A DNA stretch of 64,000 bases from Temnopleurus reevesii (taxonomy: Eukaryota; Echinodermata; Echinoidea; Temnopleuroida; Temnopleuridae): assembly GCA_036244855.1 (NCBI GenBank), contig BQKZ01000412.1, forward strand, positions 40,842-104,841. Direction: 5' to 3'. The translations under genes were made by a program, and so were the position numbers. This document shows positions 20,691-34,200 of the stretch, piece after piece (the first letter of the stretch is position 1; each line of letters opens with the position of its first letter). The notes under the pieces were generated by a model, which searched no databases, was not told the origin of the DNA, and saw only the letters and a program-made list of their open reading frames with translations.

Positions 20691-21689
20691 ATGAAAACTA
20701 CTAGCAGTTAAAATGAATTTATAGCTTCGTGGATTGTTTTTCAACATTTCATCAAGATATGTACGACACATTTGTGTAAATATGTACAATGATGTAGTTG
20801 AATTAATACTTAAAGGTAAGTTATTCCATTCCTTAATACAAACGGTATAACAGATTGTATATTAAATATAGTCTGGCCATTAAAGCCTATGTATAGTTTT
20901 GGTAAAGATTAAGAAATAAGAATTTTTGTGGGATGTTTATCATGACATACATGCGTATATCTTACACGAATTTTGAGACCGTAGCATATTTTTTAACAAA
21001 CTGATTCTTTTTTTTTTAATTTGAATTTGATCGTTGTATCATATTTAGTGCCCTCTCTTGCTTATAACAATATTTTGCTTGTTATTAGGCATATGCAAAG
21101 ATATTTCCGAGATTGACAATCGAATCATAAAAAGGTATAACACAACAAAAAAAATATGAAATTTTCATCCAATTTTGTGTATGACAAGTATTTCTTTATC
21201 AAGAAAGAGAGTATTGAGACTGAAATATTTTGCAAACTTATGGTTATAACTTTTCCAAAAACTCATTCATTTTTCACACAATCTTTTGTGCAAACATGTT
21301 CATGATACAGTATTGAATTTTATTTAGATTTGGAGACAAAATTTTGGGATAGAAATATTTGCTTTTACCAAAACTTTACTTAGGCTTTAATAACATAACT
21401 AAAGAGACACTTATAACATACATTGAATAAAGAACATTTCAGTTGTTGCTGATTTTGAGAAGTATGGCACCGGCTGAAATTTGGCGCGTCCTATAGTGAC
21501 AAGCAAGAAAAAAAGGGCCTCAACAGCAATGTTATGCCCCGACAAGCTGAAAATCCCCGAAACTTTTGCACCCATTCAAATTTACCACCCAATCTCTCAT
21601 CCCCCAGCCCACAGCCATGCTGCGCGCAATGTATAGAACCTTCGTAAAGGTGAATGAATAAGCTTTACATTGATATAATATCAGTATTA

Positions 21690-21865
21690 GCACGATATTT
21701 TTCCGAAAAATAAAGTCGATCACCATTTCAATGGTTCTTTGTAATGCTATTCAAATCGTAACCGGTTTGTCATTGTTGTGTCCGCATATTCACGTTCTAT
21801 TCACGGCGAACGGATCTATTCTCCTTCGACCGACTTTATTTTTTCGAAAATAGTTTATATCGCGT
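21690..21865. mobile_element. MITE family copy A, ~175 bp
   Basis: The ends are inverted: CACGATATTTTTCCGAAAAA at the left, and TTTTTTCGAAAATAGTTTAT then ATCGCG at the right. The interior (TTTGTAATGCTATTCAAATC, TTTGTCATTGTTG) matches copy B at 47986-48159 in the same orientation and at almost the same length. Confidence 0.7.
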
Positions 21866-22183
21866 TTATAATAATATAATGATGATAATATAGTTACCAG
21901 AGAGGTTTAAATGACTAAATTTCTTTTTCAAAATGGTAGTTTGCTTTCTTATTGCACATATGGTTAAAAAAAAGTATGTGTAAACATAGACATAGGATCC
22001 ATGATGTATACAATACGACCTCATTACCAACAATTTTATAGTTGCTAATCATTTATGACGACAAGTTTTCTTCATAAATTATTATGCACGTATGTTCTAT
22101 AATCCTCTCGTCATGACCATTGGGACTAGAATAGAATAGGCGCAGACATTTTGAAGACAGAAATGTATATTGCCTGTATTTAA

Positions 22184-22873
22184 CCGGGGGGGGGGGGCGG
22201 ATTCCGCCGCCTCCCCCCTCAACATTTTTTCAAATATCTCCCACACGCGCCAAACATTTTTCACGACGCGTCATGATTTTTTACTTTCAAGTATCGCGCA
22301 ACTTTTGAGACCAAATTCGTCGCGCCCGCGCATATCGTTTTTGTTCCACGCCCATTTGAAAAAAAATTCGTCAACCCCAAAATTGCTCAAAAACGTGATT
22401 TTGTGTACAAAGTCAATGCAAATTGTGTTTTCACTAAAATATCATAAAAACTTCAATATTTTTACTTTAAATGGCTCAAATTAATCTATTTTTGCAGCAT
22501 TTTGCCTCAAATAATATCTGCAACACATATCAGTAAAAATAACAACAAAACAAAAGGTAAAAAACAAAGAAATACATAAGAAATTCGTAAAACAATGAAA
22601 TACATAAGAAATTAATTTCGATAATAAATTTTTTGAACAAATTTGTAGAGAATGCTAAAAGGAATATTTTCAAAAAGAAATCAGCTCAATTGGAGATTTA
22701 ATTAGTGATTAAGAGCCCAAAAACTTATTTTATGCATAAATTAGCATATTTAATTATTTCAACAATTCTTTTGAAAAGGTAACCGCAAGCATCATACGTG
22801 CCAATTTTCGTCGCGTTCGCGCGTTGTACGGCCGAGATCTGATGGGGGGCGGAATCCGCCCGCCCCCCCCCGG
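22184..22873. mobile_element. ~690 bp element with GC-rich inverted ends
   Basis: The left end is CCGG followed by a G run and CGGATTCCGCC; the right end is GGCGGAATCCGCC followed by a C run and CCGG. The interior is AT-rich apart from CG-rich segments near both ends (CGTCGCGCCCGCGC, CGTCGCGTTCGCGCG). No transposase frame is seen, so it would be non-autonomous. A 76-base gap starts 5 bases after the right end. Confidence 0.6.
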
Positions 22874-22878
22874 CTGTG

Positions 22879-22954
22879 NNNNNNNNNNNNNNNNNNNNNN
22901 NNNNNNNNNNNNNNNNNNNNNNNNNNNNNNNNNNNNNNNNNNNNNNNNNNNNNN
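22879..22954. other. Assembly gap (76 N)
   Basis: A run of Ns next to a C/G homopolymer end, which probably caused the break in assembly. Confidence 0.95.
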
Positions 22955-23621
22955 CCTGATTAGGGTTAAGATATTGTCAGTGGAAAAGACAATTTGACGA
23001 TTTTGTTTCTTTTATTGAGATAAAGATATTTCATTAATGAATAAACATAAGATATTATTTTGCTCAATAAATAAGAAAATTGATAAGATTGATACGATTA
23101 ATATTTATTCTTACTTGCAATGTGTCAAAGTAAATACTGAATATGCAAAATAGTTCATTTTTGGCATATCGCCTTTGACATCGGCGACATTGAAAAACTG
23201 CAAATTTCACATTTTTAATAAAATATCGAATTTCGATATATTTTTTGTCAGCAACAAGATTTTATCATCATAAATAATGAATCTTCTGATTAATATTTCA
23301 ATTAATATGATGGAACGTCTCTTCTATTTAAATTTAAAATTTACTTTCTATGATCGACACCGAATGGTCTACTATGTTCGATTTGGTATGCTCGGTGGAT
23401 GGGCAGTCCGCGGCGTGCTATAACAATTCAATTATCCGATTGTATACACACACTAATCTATGCCGATGAAAGGCAGAGGGTAACGGTAGACATCACCATT
23501 AATAAAATATTTCACAGAAACGTATTGAAATTTACAGGCCTATCAAAAGGAGGTCTTTTGAAACGTGGCTATTACAGATTTATTTGTGTTCGTGCAACGC
23601 AACCCGTTTTTTTTATTTAAA

Positions 23622-23682
23622 TATAAATAATAATTAAATAATTTATATAGCGCAGTATACTCTACTGCGCTGTGATGTTAGG
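23622..23682 (-). mobile_element. SINE-tail fragment
   Basis: AATAATTAAATAATTTATAT, AGCGCAGTATACTCTACTGC, GC resembles the reverse complement of the SINE tail (GCGC...GCGCTATATAAAT) with the AAT tract. Diverged, so the call is tentative. Confidence 0.45.
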
Positions 23683-24729
23683 GTCTGTGGATATTGTTAC
23701 AAAAATAATGCATAAAGGTACAAGATATTATTGAAAAACTTCGAGAAATAAATGAGTTTTCAACAAGTTTTTAAAAACCACTACAGACATGACAGATGGA
23801 GATGATCATATTTTTATTGGCAATTTGTTGATTGTCAATTTCATGAAAACACAAAAGAAACCGCGCGATAAATGTTTGATTTATGAAAATCACCAACCTG
23901 TACAATTTATTGAGTCATTATAAATGTCTATGTTTTGGTATCTAGTTTAAAAAACACATCTTGCTGAAGAAATATAAGAAATGAGATATGAAACCACAAA
24001 CAACATTGTAAAATGTGTTGTGAAATGTAACTTACGGTGTTAAAATTTACCGTTTTCTTCCAACATCTGGAAGAAGTTTTCTGGTAACTGAGAAGAATCC
24101 TCCTTGATTCCTTGTCCCATTAGTATGTGATATTGTTATCGATGTTGTTATTGATGAGGTATCATTACACGATTTCTGTACTAAGTTTGATAATATTATG
24201 AGATACGATAACATTTGTTTGTGTTTGTTTTGTATTTTATAAATATGTGTTATATGTGTTATCATGAATGGAGAATAAAATAATTATTGAAAAAAAAAAT
24301 GATTTGGCATTCCAAAGAGACCTCACTCTTTCATCTTTTTGGTAGCATTGATGCAAGTCTACGGGAACAATTTTTATTTTGAGCAAACTGAGAATGAGAT
24401 GATGACTACAATAAGATACAAAACATAAAGGCATTATATGTTTAATTGTAACAAACTGATAAACCATTAACTAGTCACAATAACCAAAATATAATTATTC
24501 GCAACGGAGTGGGTGGGGCGGCTTCCAAGAATGAACAAAAGCTCTTTCAATAGGTATTGATTAAGGTGCGAGGTGCGTTGTCGTTGCAGAAATATTTTGC
24601 GGAAAAGCACACCTTGAGCCCAAAACCCTCATCGGTCTGTAGTCTTTTGAAGATTATACGTTTCCGATTGTTTATTAATATTCATTATGCTAATAAGGAG
24701 TGCGCAGAGACGGTACTCAAAAGCAACAC

Positions 24730-24815
24730 GGAAGCAACACGACTCAACACGACTCTTTGTTCGGAGGCAGTTAACTGTGAATTAACAAAGAGTAGTGTTG
24801 AATCGTGTTGCTTCC
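24730..24815. repeat. Hairpin with 32 bp arms
   Basis: Arms 24730-24761 and 24784-24815 are reverse complements with two mismatches; both contain GGAAGCAACACGA / TCGTGTTGCTTCC. The 22-base loop contains CAGTTAACTG. No flanking transposon ends were seen, and no gene overlaps with certainty. Confidence 0.8.
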
Positions 24816-26329
24816 TGGGTGACCCGGGCCTAAGGGGAAGCGAGCGCTATGCCAAATGCATCAAATGTATGGGTGCCTCTATTCAGTGTTCTACTGTCCA
24901 TGGTAGTTCGAGCAAACGTGATACTGATCTTATTTTCTATGCAGAATAACGGAAAAGGTAATTCTTTCCGTCTGCTCGTGTCATTGTGAAAGGTTGAATG
25001 AGAAATTAACTGATTGTGTCCTCCTTCTTGTCATGTTCATTGTGAAGGGCTCGTTGCTTACAATCGTCTAATGCTGACGTGACACTCCTGTCGGGTACCA
25101 AAAAATTAAATTAGGCGTACACTGTATAGTAATAGACATGTCTAGGTTCGAGACATGCAGTAAAAATTCACCTAGCTAAAGGGTTGAGAGAATTTAAACC
25201 AAAAATCTGGTCAGATGACAATTTTACAGAGTAAAATTCATAATTTGATGAAGTGATATGCTACTGCCGTGCTTATAAAAAATAACGATAAAATATCACA
25301 GATTATGCGGCAAGCTAATCTACCGTCAATTAACAGCCCCGTACAACATATCGCTTTATCTTTTTATACCCAAACTCTATGTATATTGTTCATTTTCGTT
25401 ATATGTTTTAAATGTATCGTATGTACATCTTGTGGCTACAGCTAATAAGACTTTTGTCTTCCCAGCTGTCACCTCATTCTTTTACATTTTTTCTTGACCC
25501 TATATGTATGCTTTTTAATTTGAATGAAATAAATTGAATTGAATTTGATATGAAATAAGTCGATAAGTCTATTCTATTTCGGACACAAACACATTCAACA
25601 CAAAAAGTACAATTATATAAAAGGTATATATAATCGACTGACGACAAACAAAAATGAAATGACATCATACCCCAACTAGTAGCTTCGCTTCTAATCTAAT
25701 CCATAAAAAAATAGTTGACTAGACCCATTTATGATTAGATTACATTAATCAAAGAAGGAGGAAGAGGTTAGGAAACGGTGTGTTTTCGTGTGACACGGGA
25801 CTACGATGAAGTTGACCATGATCCTATTAAACTATATGAAGATAACCTTAAGATAATGGTGATATCATGCTTATAATTATAGAATACAAAACAGTTGAAT
25901 AAGAGTGCGAGAAAACATGACATAAAACACCCTGTTCTCAATCTGTTAGATTGTGATGAAAGCCTTGACTTCATATGAAAATACACCTCGATTATGAATT
26001 TTCCGGCATGATAATTGGCCCCTCTGACAACAACTTGAGTTAAATTATATAACTGTAATGCGTTTGATTCGCTTTCTGATTATGAAAGTGCGTTCAAATT
26101 CTTATTACTAAATAAACCTTAATTTTGTAAGATAAGTACAACACTGTCACTGACTGGAAATCTAGTTTGCAGTCATAACAATCGGCCAAGGAAATGCTTT
26201 CTGTTCAGAACACATCCATTACTCTTTAGCTGCAGACGAGGAATGTGCTATTGATGTGCAAATTCACTATGCGGAAACCTATTTTACACCGGTATATAGG
26301 AAGATGCTCCAAAGAGAGTGCGCATGCTC

Positions 26330-26345
26330 GGAAGTGATCGCTTCC
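26330..26345. promoter_or_regulatory. Near-palindrome in the HDC upstream region
   Basis: GGAAGTGATCGCTTCC has 5 bp arms around a GATC core with one mismatched pair. The left half with the preceding C also reads CGGAAGTG, an ETS-type site. It sits about 65 bases upstream of the TATA box; regulatory function is inferred. Confidence 0.35.
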
Positions 26346-26353
26346 AGCATGTG

Positions 26354-26363
26354 ATTGGCCAAT
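26354..26363. promoter_or_regulatory. Palindromic CCAAT element
   Basis: ATTGGCCAAT is a perfect 10 bp palindrome with a CCAAT box on each strand, 45 bases upstream of the TATA box, a usual position for NF-Y binding. A TGACG half-CRE follows at 26368. Confidence 0.45.
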
Positions 26364-26407
26364 GAAGTGACGCCCCATCTGACTTCCCTGCTCTCGCTTC
26401 CTAAAAC

Positions 26408-26414
26408 TATAAAT
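26408..26414 (+). promoter_or_regulatory. TATA box of the HDC gene
   Basis: TATAAAT lies in a moderately GC-richer stretch with CCAAT and GC motifs upstream. Transcription would start near 26438-26445, leaving a leader of about 0.68 kb to the ATG at 27123 if it is not spliced. Confidence 0.5.
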
Positions 26415-26480
26415 CCAATCTGCGCTTTATAGCTTTTTGCGAATTGAGTCCAATCTATCGCAACATTTGCTACCCAGCAA

Positions 26481-26609
26481 ATGTTTGTTAGAAATTACGA
26501 ATCTGGGAACAAAGGAGAAAGAGTAAAATATCTGAACAGTGGTGAAAAACTTCAGTCGAAACGCAAATTGAACATTTCAGCTGCATTTGTCTCACACGAG
26601 CGCCAGTAG
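26481..26609 (+). other. Upstream open reading frame in the putative HDC leader
   Basis: ATG at 26481 opens a 42-codon frame (MFVRNYESGNKGERV...) closed by TAG at 26607, ahead of the HDC start. If the leader is unspliced it would reduce HDC translation. The peptide is not recognised, and a leader intron could remove it. Confidence 0.3.
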
Positions 26610-27122
26610 AAGCGTTGATCTTGACAACCCAAGTTTTTTATCATAGTGATAGTGCTTGGCCTACCATTTTAGACCGCTCCACGTTTTCAATATGTGTTCG
26701 TCGAACCAAACATGATTGTCCGACCTCTTTCTCACGTCACTTCCATCTTGTTACATTTGTATTTAAGAGAACGTGCGCTGAAGCATTTTTAATAATAGTA
26801 CATTTTGTTTCCCGAGCCATTACGATAATTGAAATGCGTTTGGATTGCTCCCGGCAAAGACGCATAACGGCGATAAGTTAAACGCAACAATACATGACAC
26901 CCATTGCATCCGATCAAATTCCATTCCGACATTACTTTATGAAAACTGTTCAACTGTGACTATTGTGGACGAAACGGTGCATTGATTTGAGAACAGTGGA
27001 AAATCCCAATCCATCGGACATTGGTGTAAGCTGTGTGGAGGAGTCATTGGCATTAGAAGGGTAGATGACACCATATTGATACCAAGTCGCTCATGTAACT
27101 CACAAGTGTACACTACTCAACT

Positions 27123-27150
27123 ATGGATGTTGAGGAATATCGGAGGAGAG
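27123..27150 (+). CDS. HDC: HDC first coding exon (28 bases)
   Basis: ATG GAT GTT GAG GAA TAT CGG AGG AGA G then donor gtaaga gives MDVEEYRRR and one base of a glycine codon, completed by GG of the exon at 39323. Human HDC begins MMEPEEYRERGREMV, so start, length and phase all agree. The ATG has A at -3 and G at +4. Confidence 0.88.
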
Positions 27151-28025
27151 GTAAGAGAATCAGAAAATATTTTATAAAGTAGTCAACTCCATATATTATC
27201 AAATCACAAATGGCTAGTTTGATATTATTTATACACACTTTTTTTCTTGCTAACGCATGAGATTTCATAATTTGTTAGTAACAATTTAACTATATACAAT
27301 ATTTGGAATGGATCCAGTTTGCGTATAATTTTGTGGCTTAGTTGGGCAAGCAATGGGAAATGATTTGGGTTGTATTGGTACGTATAAAATTGCATCTGCA
27401 TATGAATAGGCCTATTGAAAGTTTTTTTTTTGCCCATTGAGATCATGGACTCGGCAAACACAAATGTCTTTTTGAATAGAATTTTCAGAAATAAAACAAT
27501 TCCTTTTTCACAAAAGACAATCACAGGACCTAGCAAAACGTGTAACATGTCCTAATAAAGGCTGGATATTGGCCAGAAAATTCTTGTTTTGATTAAGAAA
27601 GTAACATCAGACCCACAGAAAAAAATGAAGTAAATCGGACAATGAATAAGAAAATTATGGGTATTTAAAATTTATAATTGACCAGTGATTTTCATAGAAA
27701 TATGTAAAATTCGGTCACGTGTTATGACGTATACCATGCACCTTTCGGCTGGTATCATATAACTTATCATTTTCGAAAATCAGGTTTTAACCCATAAATG
27801 CATATTGAAAAAAGGTTTAATTGATAAGCGTACCTGCACCCATGTTTTATATTTAACAATAGCATAGAATAAACTCCCAGCAGAGAAGTAGATGACGTAC
27901 GTCATAACATGTGACAAAAATTTACTGTTAAAAAAATCACTGTCAAGTTTTAAAAAGGTACTGTCTTATTTCTTGTCTCCATTATTTTATTTGTACATGT
28001 TTCTGACACAACGAAGCATTTTAAA

Positions 28026-28065
<40 letters not shown>

Positions 28066-31000
28066 GGGGGGGGTGCGGTGTATATACCATTTTACACACT
28101 CACATAAAAGGCTTGCATGTATCAATTAAAGAAATAGGGGCTGCAGTCAACGCCAGCCAAAACATACAAAAAAAAGGAGATATTCTTCATTCAGCTGTTT
28201 GCTTTATTGGAAATGTAGATCGTAGTCGGGTTGAATCCTGCCATTTAGGGCATGAATCGTTAGTGTGTTGGTATATGAAGAGAATAATAAAAGGAAAAAC
28301 GTTTAATTTGTTAAAATTATTTCCCCCAAAGACCTAAGTCTAACCTGGCAGCGGCTATGACGAATTCGAACCTTGGACCTTTTGGCCGAAAGAGGAGCGC
28401 CCAACTGATAAGATGGATAGTATTAGTATTTTTGTATTGATTATCAGTAACCCAATTTGTTCTTGATTCAATATATATTAAACAATCACTCATCACTTTG
28501 ATCTTTATTTTTGTTGCATTTTGGTAATTTTTCAAGTTGAGAACATCTTGTAAATATCATACATTGAAGGTGAAAATTAGAATTCAAATATTTACATTAT
28601 GATTATTACTTATTTAATGCAACGCAAATTTAAATATCATAACATTTCCATGATGAGCTTGTGAACATGGACAAACTGACAGTTTTTTTTTTTGTAATCA
28701 GATTGGATGTTTTTCAATGTACGTATATAATTCACATTTTTGTTTAAAAAATTAGATTTTGCTAATGACATTTTTTTTTTACTTGTTGTCATTAAACATC
28801 ACGTCGTCGTAAACCGGTGTCAAACAGATTTAAATATTTTCGTCTGAACTTTACCTTTAACCTCACCATCGAAAGACGTATTCGTTCTTTGGATATTTAT
28901 GTCTGAGATCGACCTTTAACATCATCACCAGAAAGATATCAGCAGCATTCAAACCTAAACTCAAGTCCATATTTAACTTTTAAGAGTAGATCGATGTTCA
29001 TTTCATGGAAATAAAATAAATATCTAAAAAAGGATAGCCATGCAACATGTGCGTAATAAGATTTAGTATACAGTTCTATTTGGAGAGTTGAATTGAGAGT
29101 AAGAATGAACCGACTTGAAGAGAAATGTCTTTAAGATTCCCTCAACTATTTTCGTATCCTAATAACAGTGATGACTTTTGAATAGATTATGTCGAAGTAA
29201 TTAGGTTGGAAGATGTAATATGTTCAAATGATTGGCGACGCTCTGCGAAAATTGTGTTTGTTTCGTAAATACGCGGGCGATAATATTACCGTACGGTCTC
29301 CATTCAACTTTTAGGAAAGCCCGTATGAAAGGCAGCAACATTCCGGATAAAGCAATGAAATGAATCCTTATAAATGCTGCCTTCATTTTGATAATTTCCA
29401 TCAAGATGAGATCCTGACAACTATTTCCACCTCTTTAATCGATAATGAAATATTCAAGAGAATTAAAAAAACTCCCGGTAATATCTTTGTTCTGCATGTG
29501 AGAAAAACCAGGCTAACGGTGTAATAGTTTATGTCGAAAATGTTGTTCATAATTGGCGTAGATATTCACAAAATTATGAAAAAACCGCCAAAAATGAATT
29601 TTCATAACCATCATTTTACTTAAAAATTATTATTGCTAAGAATAATCCATTCCGCAGGCTGATAAAGACATGGATTTTCGAGTTACCCAAAATTGTATCC
29701 CAAGCCCAGCGGGAAAGTTTTCCACAAACGAAAGGTCTAACTTGTTCTTTCCGCATAGATCAGATGGACAAAGCTAATCAAATCAAATTCATGATTTGCC
29801 GCGACAATAACCTAATTAATGTCTCATGTTACCCCACCTGGGATGTGGAGGCAATTGTACTTTCCAATTGAACTTTTATTGATGAATAATGCTAAACGAA
29901 ATCTAAAACGACGACGGTTTTTACTTATTACTTTTGAGAATGGAAGAGTGGCGGCATGGAAAGTAACCCGTTACGGTCAGGAGAAAGTTTCACCATTGGG
30001 AATCGTGTGAATTTCATGAAGGAACTCATAATACAATCATTTGTTAATAAGAATGGCCCATTATGAAGTAACATATATGACCTACGGGGAGCAATAATTC
30101 ATATAATGTTATCGATTTTGCTATCTCATGAATAGTAATATATATTACTTAATAATATCTGCATAAAGCTTTATCCATGAAAAAAGTCAATGGATTGAAA
30201 CCGATTTTCAATTTCACCATACCACTACAATCGTCATTACAATACTATACTTATGTAGCTGCATGTGCCAATACCATTTCAATGTGTACGTTCTTATGTT
30301 ATTCTCTATGCTAAGTTTTAAATGCAATCGAGTCTTTTTCAAGAAATTCAACCGCCCAACTACTCCAATGCCCTTAATGCAAAGCTCCCGTTGCACAATC
30401 ATCATGATCATGATAATTGCATTTATAATTATGAGCGCAGATTTTGCTCGGGTGTGGCTCGAACCCAAGACCCTCTGATCATAAGGCATGCGCACTAACC
30501 ATCGAACTACATGAACCAGACTTGAGTTATATGAGAGTTACACAGCAAATTAATTTTGAAAATGAATAATTGCACTTTACGCATAGGAATCATATCTAGG
30601 AATGTGCGTAATGAACCAATGACGTAATGAAGCAACTTTTCCCCAATCTGACATTAAAAAATGCTTGCCCCAAATATATTGCACCATCTCAGATACCTAC
30701 ATTCTAATTTCCATCAGAAAATTTAAAAAAAAATACCAAAATTTATATTGAATAATAACTAGGTTTCATTTAAACAGAGGAGCCTTTTATAAAATTTTTA
30801 TAAAGCGATATTTTTTAGATCCCTTTTTACCATTCCGTGGCATTTTATGTTATAACTTGAACGTTGTATGCAATTACTGCCATTGCATGGTAGTGCTAAA
30901 ATAGAAGTAGATTCAAATTTACGTGACACACACACTATACTATAACCTTTCTCCTTTATTGTAATGTACTATGTCAATTTAAAGACATATACTAACACAT

Positions 31001-31167
31001 TACATTCGGATGTGCCTTTTCATGACTTATAAATATAAAAAGATGTCCCTTTCCACGGACATACTATATTCAGACAACACCTTTTCACATTTCATTCGTC
31101 CTATATGAGTAGTGAATGCCATTTTCCTCTGTCTCTCTCCCTCTCCCTCCTTCCCCCGGCTCCCTCT

Positions 31168-31215
<48 letters not shown>

Positions 31216-34200
31216 CCCCTCTCTTCACCCCCTCTCTCCCTCTCTCCTCTCCATCTCTCTGTCTATGTCTGTCTCTCTACCCGTTCCCATCTTTCACCAT
31301 CGTAATTCTTTAATAGGTTATTTCACATCTACTTTAGATCTCCGCCACACGTAGCCTATTACACCTCAACAATATGACCACTTGACATACAGTTTGGTAA
31401 TTTGTGACACTGGGTTTCACTGCCTTTCTGATCAACTCCATTATCCCTACTCCCGTCCCTATTTTAAAAAGACTAGTCTATGATATAGGTATATTTTGAT
31501 ACAAGATACATTAATTTCTTCATGAATTGTTTAAAACTACCAGTTGAGGAGCTTTATCGGTTTTAGTTATGAAATCAATGTATTTGAATGTTGACATAAT
31601 ATATATTTTAGCAGACTAGTTTCCGAAATATCATGGCAATCGAGTCGATCTAATTGGCAGTGACTGAGAATCCAGTATGGATGATGGAGATCATTCTGAA
31701 GTGTATACCCTTCACTCATATCGGTCCCCTCATTCAAACTTATTAGCACTGATACATGTCATCGTATTGTTTGACCCTGAGTCACTGAATGCCAGTTTAG
31801 TCTTTCTTCGATCGCATTAGAACAGAACATTCCTTCCATTTATGCACGTTGAAATCCATAAATCAAATCATTATGAACGTATGACATGGTGAGCATAGTT
31901 CGTTTGAACAGAGTGCATGGCAATAAGACAATATCATTCAGCAATGTTTATGAAAATTATTGTAAATACTTTGATAACAACTGAAGTAAGTATTAACCGC
32001 AAACACCAAATCTCACATGTTTATATTTAGTTAGTGTGTGTCATTATGCATATAGTTTCTCCTTACAAATCTTGTAGCATTATAATTGATAACTTTTCTT
32101 GTCTCGTCATGCCGTCCATTGACTCATTGAAAATCTCATGGGACGTGAAACTTAGAATCCAATCTTTTAAAACAAACATGAGTGGTTATAATGTGTCGTG
32201 GTAATTAGGAAGCTAAACAAGGGAAAAAAGGACTACTCATCTGTCATATTTGTACTCAAAATATACAATGCAATAATACTTATATTAATGTTAAAGGGCA
32301 TTTAAAGTTAGTCATCGAATACTAGTACACATCTGTTACCACGAGTGTACAGATCTTAATCAAACACGTAAGACTGAATAAGATCTTTACTCATAGCTTT
32401 TTATCTCGCAAAACCAACTAAAAGTTAGCTTGATGAAGTTCACATCAAACCCAACTTGTTCAGATCTGGATTTTTTTCTGAATTCATATAGTAGTACCAC
32501 AATAATAATGAGGAATAAAAAAAAACTATTTCATTGGTTGATAACGTAAATAAGTGAAAGTTTAATAAATTCGAACCAACCTTTTCTCGGCTCTTTGACA
32601 AAATGTGCCAAAATTTATTTAAAAAAAACGCGCCTAAGAAAACGACTTGACAGGATAATAATGGATATTGTGTTACCGTTAAACCCGGTGAACATGGACG
32701 CCGGTGCGAAGAGGAGCAACCCGAGAAAAAAGTTCTTCAATTCTATTTCTATCATGTCGACTCTCAAGTTTTTAATTATTCTCCCCACAGATTGAGAGAC
32801 TTCCAAAGGAGGGTCCCGGGAGTGACCTATCTGATTAGAAACGATTCTTAAATGGATACATAGTGTCCCATTAAAGATGCAAAGAAAAAAAAAACCCTTC
32901 AAACAAAGGATGGCTAAACAGTTTCACTTCTTTGGCCATTAATATACAAATTGGTAGAAAATGTACCTGGTCCTTTGCACTTGTTTCTTTTTTCTTAATC
33001 TATTCGGCTAAAAGTGATTGAGTTTGGGGTGAACAGGGACACTTTCCCTAGAAGTCCCTTCTGTTACTCATTTATATGGTTATTATAACGAGAAAAATTG
33101 TTCTGAAGTGTTTTTGATGTCTTGCAAGTTCAAAAAAGGTTTTGAATTATTATTTTGAATGAGTTTATTCGAGTACCACGTAATGATAGGTTAGGCTTCT
33201 TTGTGCCTCATGGTAAAATTCCATGACTTTACCCTATAATTATAGGCTAAAATGATTATAGAAGCTCCCACCCCTCCCCTATCCCGTGGTATTTCTTTTC
33301 GCTGCATTTTAACTATACTATACGGCATTTGTGATTATTTGGCTTAGTTTACTAGGTTATTGTCTGCATCACATCTATTTGGGTGTTGACGATGACAGAT
33401 AATAGTCTGGGATTATCCAATAGGAGGGAGGGGGTTCTGAGAAAAAAAAGGTCTTAAATGTAAGAAAGAGATGGAAGCCATCTAGTTTTTCGATACGGCC
33501 CGTCGGCATTGCAAGAAGGACCCCCCCACTCCAGCCGCCTGGATCCGTGTAAGGTATACTTTGGGTTGGTTATGCGGAAACGATAATTGTTATACTGAGT
33601 AAGGAAATAAAAACTCCCCTATTTCTAAAGAGGTATTGTTTAAAGTATAAAATGTCTAATGAATTGAATGATGTACTTTTGTAGAGTACACATCTTTCTA
33701 TATTGTGCTACCATCAATTGCACGTATGACTGAAGAAATACACACACGCGTCGAGTCGTGCACACCCACATACAAATACGTATACACCACGCGACAAAAT
33801 ACGAGCCTCTGACACACATATACATACACCCACCAAGAAACACATACACACCCCCCAAAATCTAATATTTTTGCACACTTTCTCGAACAAAAATCATTGG
33901 CGAATGTTTTAAGGCGTTATTTAAGTTTGTTACAAGTCATGTCTCATTCGATTGAGCTGTAGCTAGAAAACTTGCTTGAAAGAAATTTCAAAAGAAACTA
34001 ATACTTTTAATTATGCTTTGCACTGTGCATTGTTAATAGGCACTGTTGCACATTGAATGCCTAGGTTAGGGCAGGGTCTGTAATACATTAAGTTTGGTAT
34101 GTCTTCTTTTGTCTAGTATGGGCTTGGTGCTAGTTTGGCATGCACTCTTCTTTTCGGTTCTGTTGCTAAGTGATGAAAACAAGTTAATTGGTTTAGCTAT

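Larger units (their letters stand above)
14121..26400. other. Intergenic region between the PARP4-like gene and HDC
   Basis: About 12.3 kb without a gene that I can support. 14121-16800 should begin with the PARP4 3'UTR and is otherwise unremarkable AT-rich sequence. 16818-16870 is a CA microsatellite, 17272-17394 a foldback element, 17845-18055 a partial SINE, 18700-18990 and 20100-20690 two copies of one dispersed repeat, 20219-20511 a SINE inside the second. 21690-21865 is a MITE, 22184-22873 a GC-ended inverted-repeat element beside a gap, and 24730-24815 a hairpin. Short open frames here look random. Confidence 0.75.

Noticed and set aside
24557..24949. 130-residue open frame upstream of HDC
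   Set aside because: It runs through the 24730-24815 hairpin and has no family resemblance; openness is likely chance.
31105..31354. Three overlapping Ser/Leu/Pro-rich frames
   Set aside because: CT-rich tract open in every phase.
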